Below the pieces are notes generated by a model. That model worked only from the letters and a program-made list of their open reading frames with translations, was not told the origin of the DNA and searched no databases. Positions 18,190 to 26,092 of a stretch of 64,000 bases of DNA are shown here, piece by piece (within the stretch, counting starts at the first letter, position 1; the number at the start of each line of letters is the position of its first letter). The DNA comes from Bradyrhizobium erythrophlei (lineage in GTDB: Bacteria; Pseudomonadota; Alphaproteobacteria; Rhizobiales; Xanthobacteraceae). The DNA lies in the NCBI RefSeq assembly GCF_900129425.1, contig NZ_LT670817.1:5270001-5334000 (forward strand), read 5' to 3'. A program made the translations under genes and the position numbers.

Positions 18190-19346
18190 GCGATCGCTCG
18201 TTCGACAAGCTGTACGGCATCATCGAGTGTGCCGTAAAAGATCGCATAGGCGGGCGTGTCATCGAGCCAGTCAAGGAAGGATTTCACCCTTGCCTCGGTG
18301 ATCGGATAGCCAAGCCACACCCGATCGGTCAGCAGGTTTTGGATCGCTTCAAATTGTGAGAGTCTCCGCTGGTTCGGCGCGGCGTCTTCGATAAACCGCG
18401 GAAATATCAGAGTTCGCAATTTCACCGTCGTTGCGTCCCACACTTTGGCCGCAGGGACCAGGAGCCGCGCCTCGGTGCCCTTTGTAGAATAAGCCGGAGC
18501 GTTCCCCAATTCCGGAAATCGCGATTTCAGAATTTCCATACTGCCGGGCTTTATGCTGAGCGGCAGCGGCCACGGCACGATCTCGCCATCGGGTTCGGAT
18601 ACGGGCACCGCGTCGTCGCTGAGATAGTCGAAACCCCGGCTGACGAGACCGGCCGCCAGCGTCGTTTTGCCGCTTCCGGACGGCCCGGCAAGCGCGAGAC
18701 CAATACCGTTGCGCGCGAGGGCCGCGCCATGAATGAGCGCGCGCCAATGCACATTCGGGTGGATACATTCGAGGACGGAGTGCCACAGGCCGCCGACGAG
18801 CAGGCCCGGATCGCTGGTGCGCATCCGTTCCAATCCGTCACGGATGAGTACGGCCTCAGTGGATACGCTGCCCCTAATTTCGATTCTTGTCTGCGGCCAC
18901 GCGTCTGGAGTCTCCAGATGGCTGAGAAACAGCCGGACCGAAGGCAGATCGGTCTCGACCGCGAATCCCATCGCTATTCCGCCGATAGTGCAGATCCATT
19001 CCGCGGCCCATCTAGCCGGCGCAGCGCGATATCCATCGACGGTGACGCTAGACTCAATTTCGGCTGCAGCCGGTCCGCTCTCGGCTCCGGCGATGAGGCC
19101 CTGCGCGCGCCATTGCCCAAGGATCGATCGAAGGTCTGCTCGTGCGCGCGACCGTGGGATGCCCCACGTCCGTTCGAACTCCGCCTCCAAATCCTCCACA
19201 GGCCGGCCGGCCTCGATCAACTCCCACGCGAAGCGCGCCGTGTCATTGTAAGCGAAGAGGCAATTGGAACTGACGTCGAGAAGCAGCAGGCCGCCGTCGA
19301 TCGGAAACTTGCGTACCCACACTGACGGTCGGATGTCGTCATTCAA
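18186..19346 (-). CDS. PqqD-like domain fused to HPr-kinase-like ATPase
   Basis: 386 residues. Residues about 10-90 form a PqqD-like winged-helix region (LDVSSNCLFAYNDTARFAWEL), a fold that in RiPP pathways binds a leader peptide. Residues about 200-330 are HprK-like, with Walker A GPSGSGKTT (221-229) and the downstream acidic SDD (243-245). Family members include HprK-like kinases of lasso-peptide and polysaccharide clusters. The TTG start at 19346 follows an in-frame stop, with GGAG 13 bases upstream. It is preceded on the same strand by a 52-residue Tat-like peptide gene and followed by the nucleotidyltransferase. Inference: modifies a peptide or a surface polymer. No cyclase, protease or transporter of a classical RiPP cluster is nearby. 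Confidence 0.78.
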   Translation of the reverse strand: MNDDIRPSVWVRKFPIDGGLLLLDVSSNCLFAYNDTARFAWELIEAGRPVEDLEAEFERTWGIPRSRARADLRSILGQWRAQGLIAGAESGPAAAEIESSVTVDGYRAAPARWAAEWICTIGGIAMGFAVETDLPSVRLFLSHLETPDAWPQTRIEIRGSVSTEAVLIRDGLERMRTSDPGLLVGGLWHSVLECIHPNVHWRALIHGAALARNGIGLALAGPSGSGKTTLAAGLVSRGFDYLSDDAVPVSEPDGEIVPWPLPLSIKPGSMEILKSRFPELGNAPAYSTKGTEARLLVPAAKVWDATTVKLRTLIFPRFIEDAAPNQRRLSQFEAIQNLLTDRVWLGYPITEARVKSFLDWLDDTPAYAIFYGTLDDAVQLVERAIA

Positions 19347-19592
19347 TTTGATGAGCGCTCCGTTGGGCGTTCCTCAACGCCCTTGGTTTCCGCCTAGCGT
19401 TCCCTGGAGGAGCCAAGTGGATTTCGGTTGCAACCGATCGGATCCTGCGGATTCGCTCGAAGCATCACGGCCGGGGTCTCGGCCGCAAAATGTCAAATCG
19501 CATGAAAACGTCACTTGGGATTGCGCCCACGTCGCCCCTGCCATCGTCACTCGGCTAGCCGATCGTGGATGCATCAAGGTCGCGCTTAACCG

Positions 19593-19751
19593 CTATTGTC
19601 CGCTTATGGCGGCCGCCTGTTCGCTCAACAGCATAGCCAGCATTATTGGCGCCGTATATTTCGCAAAGCGACCCAACGCTTCGCGTCGCGTCGGCCCTTG
19701 CGATTGCTCCGCGGTGTCGTCATCCGCCCCAGGCTCATGATCGTCGCTCAT
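19593..19751 (-). CDS. small Tat-signal-like peptide upstream of PqqD/HprK protein
   Basis: An open frame of 52 residues on the minus strand, starting ATG 19751 and ending TAG 19593. The N-terminus is acidic (MSDDHEPGADDD), then comes a twin-arginine segment TRREALGRFAKY, a hydrophobic stretch APIMLAMLLS, and an AxA-type end EQAAAISGQ. A GGGGA site precedes the ATG at about seven bases. If cut after AAA only about four residues remain, so it is either a signal-like membrane peptide or a modification substrate. It shares strand with the PqqD-HprK gene, 246 bases upstream. Acidic leader plus short core is compatible with a precursor bound by a PqqD domain. Function is inference only. Confidence 0.6.
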   Translation of the reverse strand: MSDDHEPGADDDTAEQSQGPTRREALGRFAKYTAPIMLAMLLSEQAAAISGQ

Positions 19752-19894
19752 GACGAATCCCCGTTCCTAACCCCATCGAACTATGCATCAGCCGATTTGA
19801 CTTGGCAAGCCGTCAGCCGTCACGCCAGCAGACGAGACGGCTACGCATCGATTTGCCGACTGAAGGTGGTTGCCCTTAGGGGACATGGGACGTC

Positions 19895-21394
19895 GTGAGT
19901 TCAATGTCAGCTCAACGGTTTAAAGCAGACGTTCAACAAGAACTCCTCCGTGGGCAGAACTTGGCTACGTATTGTTCAGCCTCGTCTAGAATGCAATTGC
20001 ACAGGAGCGGTCGTCGCAAGCCGAAAACCGGAGTGACAGAGAACCTATCGCTGCGTAATATCAAATTTTCACTTACATTGCATCCGATGATCCCAGTCCA
20101 GGCACAAGGCCGAAAAATCCGAGCTAGCGATAGAAACGCAATGGGGCTAGCGGCTTCCCTACCCTTCGCATCCGTGAGGCGCCGGTACGAGGAACTGACG
20201 CAGTCAGGCTTGTTCGATTCCGTTTGGTACCGGCTCAACAACTCGGATTCGTTCAGGCCCGCATACGTATGGCCGTTCGCTCGACGCATGGATCCGGCTT
20301 GGCACCACGTCTCGTTGGGGCGTCTGCGTGACCCCAATCCGCTCTTCGACACCGAATGGTATGTCGCGAAACGGCCGGAAGCAGCAGACCGCGGCAACGT
20401 TCCGCTTCTCCACTATCTTGCCCGAGGCGCCGGTGAAGGGCTCGATCCTAACCCGGATTTTAGCAGCGCAGATTATTTCCGTCGCTACCCCGACGCGCAG
20501 GCGAGCGGATTGACCGCGCTCGAACACTTCGCGCTACTCGGCGCACGAGAAGGGCGAGACCCCCGGCACGAGCCGACTTCCCGACCCAAGAGCTCCGGAA
20601 ACCTGCGACTTGTCTGCGTATTCAGCCATTTCGATGCCGCCGGCCGGATACTGCCTTATGTGCAGCGATACCTGTCCGAACTCGGCCGATGCGGTTTCGA
20701 GGTGCACTTGGTGAGCACATCTCCCAATCTGAGCACTTCCGATCGACGCAAAGCAGAACGTGCGGGCGTTCGGGTGCATTGCCGTGAGAACGCTGGAATG
20801 GATTTCGCTTCGTGGCAATGGGCATTGCATCACGTTGTCCCATTGGCAGAGGTGGATTGGCTATTGCTGGCAAACGACAGCGTGTTTGGTCCGATTTTTG
20901 ATCTTGAACCTGTATTCCGTTCACAATTTGCCGAGAACTGGGACTTCTGGGGGATTACCGACTCCTATGAAGTGGCCTGGCATCTGCAATCATACTTTCT
21001 TTGCCTTCGTGGCGACGTGGCACGCAGCGAAGCTTTTCGCAAAGTCTTTGCGGTGGATTTCGCAAGATTGACAAAACGATCGATTATCCGCAGCGGCGAG
21101 ATTTCACTCTCGCAGTCGCTCCTGCGCTCGGGGTTTCGCGGCAACGCGGTCTGTCCGTTTGACAGACTACGGAAATTCAGAAGTTTCCGCCAGTGCAATG
21201 CGACCCATTTTTACTGGGATCAGCTGATCGCCCGCTTGCGTTGCCCGTTTATCAAGCGACAGCTCATTCGAGACAACCCGATGAAGTTGGCAAGTGCCGG
21301 TTATTGGAAGGGCTTTCTCGAACGTTACACGAGCTACGATACATCGTTGATCTCTGATGCCATCCTGCCAGTCGAAAATGTGTTACCATCGTGA
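19895..21394 (+). CDS. RgpF/rhamnan-synthesis-F-like glycan protein
   Basis: Up to 499 residues. The C-terminal domain (about 228-480) matches the rhamnan synthesis protein F family: VCVFSHFDAAGRI, GRCGFEVHLVSTSPNL, GMDFASWQWAL and LLANDSVFGPI. These proteins act in cell-wall or O-antigen polysaccharide assembly. Before it are repeats of the type FD-x-W-Y ... HYLARGAGEGLDPNP and LEHFALLGAREGRDP (about 130-225), common in rhizobial glycosyltransferases. The first 65-82 residues look unlike coding sequence of the family; ATG 20087 or 20141 may be the true start, although no strong ribosome site marks any of them. It diverges from the small Tat-like peptide gene. Confidence 0.8.
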   Translation: MSSMSAQRFKADVQQELLRGQNLATYCSASSRMQLHRSGRRKPKTGVTENLSLRNIKFSLTLHPMIPVQAQGRKIRASDRNAMGLAASLPFASVRRRYEELTQSGLFDSVWYRLNNSDSFRPAYVWPFARRMDPAWHHVSLGRLRDPNPLFDTEWYVAKRPEAADRGNVPLLHYLARGAGEGLDPNPDFSSADYFRRYPDAQASGLTALEHFALLGAREGRDPRHEPTSRPKSSGNLRLVCVFSHFDAAGRILPYVQRYLSELGRCGFEVHLVSTSPNLSTSDRRKAERAGVRVHCRENAGMDFASWQWALHHVVPLAEVDWLLLANDSVFGPIFDLEPVFRSQFAENWDFWGITDSYEVAWHLQSYFLCLRGDVARSEAFRKVFAVDFARLTKRSIIRSGEISLSQSLLRSGFRGNAVCPFDRLRKFRSFRQCNATHFYWDQLIARLRCPFIKRQLIRDNPMKLASAGYWKGFLERYTSYDTSLISDAILPVENVLPS

Positions 21395-21532
21395 GGCGTT
21401 TGTTTTGGTCGGCAATTTCTTAAAGTCGACTATTCGGGCAACAAAGGCTGCTGCAACGTGCGGGTAAGCCTCCTCGTTAGACAACGGGATAAATTTAGAA
21501 GGGCCCCGATATCTGCCCTCTTCTGTCGGTAC

Positions 21533-22741
21533 CTAAAAACGAGTCTCCACTGGTTCCGCCAGGGGAGCTTTTTCTGTTGCCCGCTTCCCGAATTGAATGA
21601 ATGGCAATTCGATTGCGTGGTACAGGAGGATGGAAATTGCCGTCACGGCAGCGGTGACCGCGGGCAATAGTAGCCAGAGCCAGCCTAGCTCGTCGCTCGC
21701 GGCTCCCGGCATGTTTTGGAACAGCACATGCAAGACAGTCCCGTGCAGGATGTAGATGCTGTAACTCGCGTTACCAAGCACCTTGCTGCCCCAAAGCGTT
21801 AGAATGCCGAAGACGGTATTGCCTGCTGAGATCGGAAAGAACGCCGTGAAAAGCAGCAAATTGAATAACGACCACTGGGATAGATAGGGCGTGATCAAGA
21901 GGCCGACCCCAGACCCGAGAACCAGCGCGCTCGCTGCGCTACTCCTTGCCAGCTTTGTTAGCGGTGGGATCAGCGTCAGCTCGTAGCAAAGCATTCCGAG
22001 CAGGAAGGGAGATCCTAAATTCAGCCAGAAACCCCAAATGCTATAGTTGCGCACGAATTTGCTGGCTAAAATAGCAACAAGGATCGCCGCGATGCGGCTC
22101 CTTTGGAGGCCGCCATACTGACGGATGACAAGCGCGATAGTCGGCAGCAGGAAGTAGAACGCCCACTCATACCGTAGCGTCCAGATTGCGCCCGCCGGAA
22201 TGTAGCTCGTCTGATTGTAACCGTCGATGAGCGGCTCGCCAAACAAGGTAAAGGCAAGCCATGAAGCGAGCGACTTGCAAACATCGAACAGGCTCACGGT
22301 CAGCGTGAAGTTCATGTGCCAAAATGCAACCAGCGCCATGAGAGCAACGACGATCCAGTACATCGGCGTCAGCCTGAAAACTCGCCCGATATACAGACTC
22401 GACCAATCTATCATGCCGCGCGATCGAACAAGCTTGCCGTAGAAGAGAAATGCGGTGATCATAAAGAAAAGTCTTACCGGGACCGGCCCGATGTTCGTCA
22501 AGACGACTGACCATGTTGGGTCTTCCCACCGGCCAAGCCTGATCAGGTTCCAGTTCATGATGAAGTGGAAGGCCAAGACGCTGATCGCCAAATACCCTCT
22601 CAGGCCATCTATGCAGTTGACGCGCGAGCCTTCCTCAATTTTCGATGGGGCAAATTTTCGAGCAAGGATGGCCGCAGTGGAATAAGCTGTGAGCGGAACG
22701 GCCAGCAGTGCTGCCGCGCCCGCATAGGATATTTCACTCAT
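21533..22741 (-). CDS. acyltransferase family 3 (OafA/YrhL-like) membrane protein
   Basis: About 402 residues from ATG 22741. The family signature DGLRGYLAISVLAFHF is near the first spans, RVFRLTPMYW follows the second, and about ten hydrophobic spans run to the end. The frame extends upstream to 22906, but those 55 residues are arginine-rich and unlike the family, so the MSEISYAG start is chosen. Such inner-membrane enzymes O-acylate surface polysaccharides, lipids or antibiotics. No soluble SGNH domain is attached. Inference from context: modifies a surface glycan made by neighbouring genes. Substrate not known. Confidence 0.85.
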   Translation of the reverse strand: MSEISYAGAAALLAVPLTAYSTAAILARKFAPSKIEEGSRVNCIDGLRGYLAISVLAFHFIMNWNLIRLGRWEDPTWSVVLTNIGPVPVRLFFMITAFLFYGKLVRSRGMIDWSSLYIGRVFRLTPMYWIVVALMALVAFWHMNFTLTVSLFDVCKSLASWLAFTLFGEPLIDGYNQTSYIPAGAIWTLRYEWAFYFLLPTIALVIRQYGGLQRSRIAAILVAILASKFVRNYSIWGFWLNLGSPFLLGMLCYELTLIPPLTKLARSSAASALVLGSGVGLLITPYLSQWSLFNLLLFTAFFPISAGNTVFGILTLWGSKVLGNASYSIYILHGTVLHVLFQNMPGAASDELGWLWLLLPAVTAAVTAISILLYHAIELPFIQFGKRATEKAPLAEPVETRF

Positions 22742-23127
22742 CGCCGCCCCAGTTGTTGCACAAGTATTAAACAACCTCATTTGCAACTCTGCAACTCGGC
22801 TGCCGTCGCCATGGCTCATCGGGTGCCAGGCAACGACAGCAACTCGGGCGCTTGGCGGCTTTAACCTCACCCGCACCCCGTCGCGCGACATCGACGCGAC
22901 TTCCATTCCGGCCAGGAATTGCGTTGCGGAAGGTACTGGTGGAGCCGCCGAAGCCAGGAGGTCGCATCGCTATCGTCGATCGCAACGTACCGTTCGCGAT
23001 CGGCGAGCAGCGTCTGAAGCTGGGCAAAGCGGTCGGAGCGGAGGCCAGAGTCGGTTAGCGAACACACGGAAATGCCCTCTTGTTTCCGCCAGCGCTTTTT
23101 GCTGAAATATTTGGGCTGAGGTGTGTG
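22742..23127. other. intergenic stretch with no supported gene
   Basis: Short frames exist on both strands (22852-23058 plus, 22867-23067 minus). The minus one contains RYVAIDDSDATSWLRRLHQ, which could be a decayed gene fragment, but I cannot tie it to a family. No terminator or repeat is evident. It marks the change from the accessory left part to the conserved right part of the window. Confidence 0.4.
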
Positions 23128-23490
23128 ATGACGTGGGTAAAGGAGCGCGATGCTCTAATCGCGCAAACTTTGGCGTTCGTTCAATCGGTCACCGGCAAGA
23201 AGCCGGAGGCGGAGCCGAGCGTTGAGGCGATTGAGGCCGCAGCGATCAACAAGGCCGAAGAAAAGCAAACCATCGAACACAAGATAAAAGCCGCCGAGCC
23301 GCCCAACAGCATCGGGGTTTCGCAGGCGAATGTCTCGATCGACTTCCGGAGCGAGATGCAGGCGCGGGTCGCCAACTTTCGCGCCCACCAGGAGCGCTTT
23401 CACAGGGAGCGCGAGGCGTACTTCAGCGCCACCCTGGCGAAGGCCCGCGCCGCGATCGCGAACGACGCGTCGGCTCCGCTGCGTAAATAG
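23128..23490 (+). CDS. conserved hypothetical protein, coiled-coil rich
   Basis: 120 residues from ATG 23128 (MTWVKERDALIAQTLAFVQSVTG). The frame is open from 23080, but the inner ATG gives a better soluble start. The middle is rich in Glu, Ala and Lys (EAIEAAAINKAEEKQTIEHK) and the C-terminal half is an Arg/Glu/His-rich helix (MQARVANFRAHQERFHRERE), suggesting helical or coiled-coil structure. No signal peptide or membrane span. Resembles small proteins common in Bradyrhizobium; function unknown. Confidence 0.6.
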   Translation: MTWVKERDALIAQTLAFVQSVTGKKPEAEPSVEAIEAAAINKAEEKQTIEHKIKAAEPPNSIGVSQANVSIDFRSEMQARVANFRAHQERFHREREAYFSATLAKARAAIANDASAPLRK

Positions 23491-23523
23491 GGCCGAAGCC
23501 GATCCGCGAGCGTCTCCGGCAAA

Positions 23524-24372
23524 TCATCGGCCTTTGATCTTCTCCAGCACCGGCAGCAGATGTTTTAAAAACTCGGTCGGATTCTCGCTCATCGGAAAAT
23601 GGCCGAGCCCCTTCATGATGGTGACCTCGCTGCCGGGAATGCTGTTGGCGACGCCGAGCGTCTCTTCCGGCGTGCAGGAATAATCGTATTCGCCGGACAG
23701 CAAAAACAGCGGGCAGCGGCGCGTGTCGATTTGGGCGACGCGGTCGCGGATGTCGCCGTCGAGCTTGTAGAAATAGAGGTCGCCTTTGAAAACGCCCGGA
23801 CCGCCCTGCATGTAGTGCCACAGCGTCTCCCAGCGCTCGTCGTCGGGCGCGTCGGGCCCGACCAGCCCGGAGACGATGGCGGCGCAGACCTCGCCGCCAT
23901 GGACATCGGAGCGGTGCAGGAAATTCAGATCGTAGTAGGGATCGACATGCGCCCCGGCCTGCAGGCCGATGATGGCGCGGAAGCGTTCGGGGTGTTCGAT
24001 TGCGAGATGCAGCGCGATGCGTCCGCCGATCGAACATCCAATCAGGATCGGCCGGTCCAGTTCGAGAGCGGCCATGATCTCGAGGATCATCGCCGTGTAT
24101 TGCGCGGAGGTAAGCTGGTATTCCCGGTTGTGCCAACCCGAAGGCGGCGACGACTTGCCGTGCCAGGGCATGTCGAAGGCGATGACGCGGTGGTGGCGCG
24201 TGATGCGGGCATCGTTCATCAGCGCGCGGTATTGCCGTCCATCCGAGCCGGCCGTGTGGAGACACAACAGAGGCGTGCCCTCGCCGGCCTCCTCGACATA
24301 AATGCGGTGTTTCAATCCAAACAGCTCGAGATGCATGTAGCGGCCGAGCACCGGCTCGAATTGCGCGCTCAT
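23524..24372 (-). CDS. alpha/beta hydrolase
   Basis: 282 residues from ATG 24372. Oxyanion-loop segment LLCLHTAGSDGRQY, nucleophile elbow GCSIGG (Ser in G-x-S-x-G), acid region FLLSGEYDYSC and the late His in GLGHFPMSENP complete a serine hydrolase triad. The upstream open extension to 24636 is only antisense-like sequence overlapping the preceding gene. The start overlaps the stop of the upstream SCP2-like gene by four bases, so the two are co-translated. Relatives include meta-cleavage product hydrolases and esterases; the substrate is not known. Confidence 0.85.
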   Translation of the reverse strand: MSAQFEPVLGRYMHLELFGLKHRIYVEEAGEGTPLLCLHTAGSDGRQYRALMNDARITRHHRVIAFDMPWHGKSSPPSGWHNREYQLTSAQYTAMILEIMAALELDRPILIGCSIGGRIALHLAIEHPERFRAIIGLQAGAHVDPYYDLNFLHRSDVHGGEVCAAIVSGLVGPDAPDDERWETLWHYMQGGPGVFKGDLYFYKLDGDIRDRVAQIDTRRCPLFLLSGEYDYSCTPEETLGVANSIPGSEVTIMKGLGHFPMSENPTEFLKHLLPVLEKIKGR

Positions 24373-24737
24373 GCGTCGGCTCCCGCCGGGCGCAGCTTGG
24401 CAAGCGCCTCCTTGAAGTAGCGAAGATTGGCCATGAATATCTGCAGGTTGCCTTCCGCCCTCAGGACACGCCGCTTGATCAGCGCCATCAAATCGTTGGA
24501 GCCGGGCGGCGGCCGCCGGCTCCAGAATTTTTCCCATTCCGCTTCCGGGGCGCGCAGCGCAAATGACGACGACGGCATCACGAACGGCCCTCGGGTCACC
24601 GAGGCGACCCGCCCTTCGAAGATTGAAATCAGCCACGCGGTCTGGCCGACTTCCAGCAGGAACGTAGTCGATAGGAACTGCCCGCGCCTGACCAGCGCCT
24701 CATCGGCATTGACCCGGGCCTTGAGCGCCTCGATCAT
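24369..24737 (-). CDS. small SCP2-like protein, coupled to the hydrolase gene
   Basis: 122 residues, no signal peptide. Segments LLEVGQTAWLISIFEGRVASV and FALRAPEAEWEKFW followed by a helical end (LMALIKRRVLRAEGNL) recall the sterol-carrier-protein-2-like fold seen in small proteins beside catabolic hydrolases. The call is by pattern and is moderate. It is the first gene of a two-gene operon, with its TGA overlapping the hydrolase ATG. Inference: binds a hydrophobic ligand used by the hydrolase. Confidence 0.6.
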   Translation of the reverse strand: MIEALKARVNADEALVRRGQFLSTTFLLEVGQTAWLISIFEGRVASVTRGPFVMPSSSFALRAPEAEWEKFWSRRPPPGSNDLMALIKRRVLRAEGNLQIFMANLRYFKEALAKLRPAGADA

Positions 24738-24917
24738 CTCCGCCTCCCCTTTGCAAATCCGGCAAACCGCCGTTCCCAGCGGCTTTTGCCGCCTGCTCGC
24801 ATGATGGGAGGAATAGAAGCGGCGTCAATCGCCACTATTTGAACGAACGCATGATCTCATCGCCAAACCGCTTACAGGCTCGGGGCAAGCCCAGGGCAAG
24901 TTTTGGCGGACCAGGCG

Positions 24918-25025
24918 CTAAAGCCAGGAGCACACCAGCGCGAGGTTGGCGGCGCATGCCGCCAACAGGGCAACGGTGAGCGCGATGTGCACCCGCTCGA
25001 CGGAGGTATCGAAGGTCGTTCTCAT
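24918..25025 (-). CDS. possible 35-residue single-span membrane peptide
   Basis: ATG 25025 to TAG 24918. A short charged N-terminus (MRTTFDTSVERVH) is followed by one hydrophobic span rich in Ala and Leu with two Cys, ending VCSWL. No clear ribosome site. The span composition is convincing for a membrane peptide, but so short a frame can occur by chance. It lies in the otherwise empty stretch 24738-25234, where I see nothing else. Confidence 0.35.
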   Translation of the reverse strand: MRTTFDTSVERVHIALTVALLAACAANLALVCSWL

Positions 25026-25234
25026 GACGACGAAAACATCGGGCGATTCTGGTCCGGGAGTCTCGCACGATATTTTTCCGGGGATTCAGGACTCGTTTAC
25101 GACTCAGGGACTCCGGGATTCAGGGCCGAAACGGCCTCAATCCAGGACCCGATTCTCACCGGTGCGTGAAGCGCCGGCCCCCGCCGGACCGAAACCCCAT
25201 CAGGTGCGTTGGGATGGTTTAGCGGAGGCATCCG

Positions 25235-25489
25235 ATGCCCTATGCGCTGTTCAGCAATGACGCCAAGTTGAGCAAGGCCTATCCGACCGAGGCTGATGTC
25301 TGGAAGCACGCCCGGCAAAGCGGGCTGGTGGTCGACGTGGTGTCCAGGGCGGGAAAGCCGGGGCTGCAGCCGGTGCTGGATAACGATTATGAAATCAAGC
25401 CCTGCCGGCCGGACCCGCAGGAAGATCCCGCGGAAAACCAGGCCGAGGCCGAGCGCGAAACCCCGCTGGATTTTCAATTGAGTTCGTGA
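25235..25489 (+). CDS. conserved hypothetical protein (84 aa)
   Basis: MPYALFSNDAKLSKAYPTE begins a small soluble protein. The middle holds SGLVVDVV and a DYEIKPC segment, and the C-terminus is acidic (Asp/Glu/Pro rich). Similar proteins are common in Bradyrhizobium (recalled); function unknown. It is directly followed by a palindromic repeat fragment. Confidence 0.65.
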   Translation: MPYALFSNDAKLSKAYPTEADVWKHARQSGLVVDVVSRAGKPGLQPVLDNDYEIKPCRPDPQEDPAENQAEAERETPLDFQLSS

Positions 25490-25498
25490 GTTCTCGCC

Positions 25499-25541
25499 GT
25501 CATTCCGGGGCGCGCGAAGCGCGGAATCTCGACATTTCCAG
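25499..25541. repeat. degenerate copy of a REP-like palindromic element
   Basis: Begins GTCATTCCGGGGCG and continues to CGGAATCTCGACATT, the same left half as the fuller elements at 42628 and 44651. The right half is not recognisable. It lies just after a stop codon. Confidence 0.6.
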
Positions 25542-25619
25542 ATGCGATTGCCCCACTCCAAGTCGGCTGTCGACGGCCTCGAGAGGCCCATCCCGCAACA
25601 ATGAATGAGAAATGTCAGC

Positions 25620-25859
25620 CTAAGGTGCCACCGCCGCGAGCGACGCCCGCTCGGCGGCCAGCGAGACACAGGCCTTTCTGCGATGCAGGCCCCTTATTGC
25701 GCCGGTGACCTTGAGCACTTTGCCGGCGGGACACGAGGCATCCTGCACCAAGGCGATTTCATAGGGCGCAAGCACAAGGGGTTCGGATTTCAGGACGGTC
25801 TGGGCAAGGCACGGCAGAGAAGCCGCGGATAAAATCAAACCTAACAACAGTGCACGCAT
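25620..25859 (-). CDS. small secreted hypothetical protein
   Basis: 79 residues. A clear signal peptide (MRALLLGLILSAASLPCLAQ) precedes a short mature part with two Cys (DASCPAGKVLKV and RRKACVSL) that could form a disulfide in the periplasm. It stands alone between a repeat fragment and the OafA-type gene. Function unknown. Confidence 0.65.
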   Translation of the reverse strand: MRALLLGLILSAASLPCLAQTVLKSEPLVLAPYEIALVQDASCPAGKVLKVTGAIRGLHRRKACVSLAAERASLAAVAP

Positions 25860-26092
25860 TTTTATTGTCCACTAACCGGCAAGGCACAATAACCGATCGC
25901 GAGCCGAAGTTCCGGAAACGGCAAAAATTATTTTTGCCGCTGGCGAGATCAGACTGTGGCGACCGACGTCTTCAAAAAGCCCGGTCCAAGGAATGGCAAC
26001 CCCAACCGAAGCGCCAAATTGCCACCAATTTGAAGGTTCGTGGTCCCGGAAGTCCGGGATCGAGGCGGCCGCGCGCCCTGTTCCGACAGCAT

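Noticed and set aside
22867..23067. minus frame with RYVAIDDSDATSWL
   Set aside because: Could be a remnant, but too short and no family recognised.
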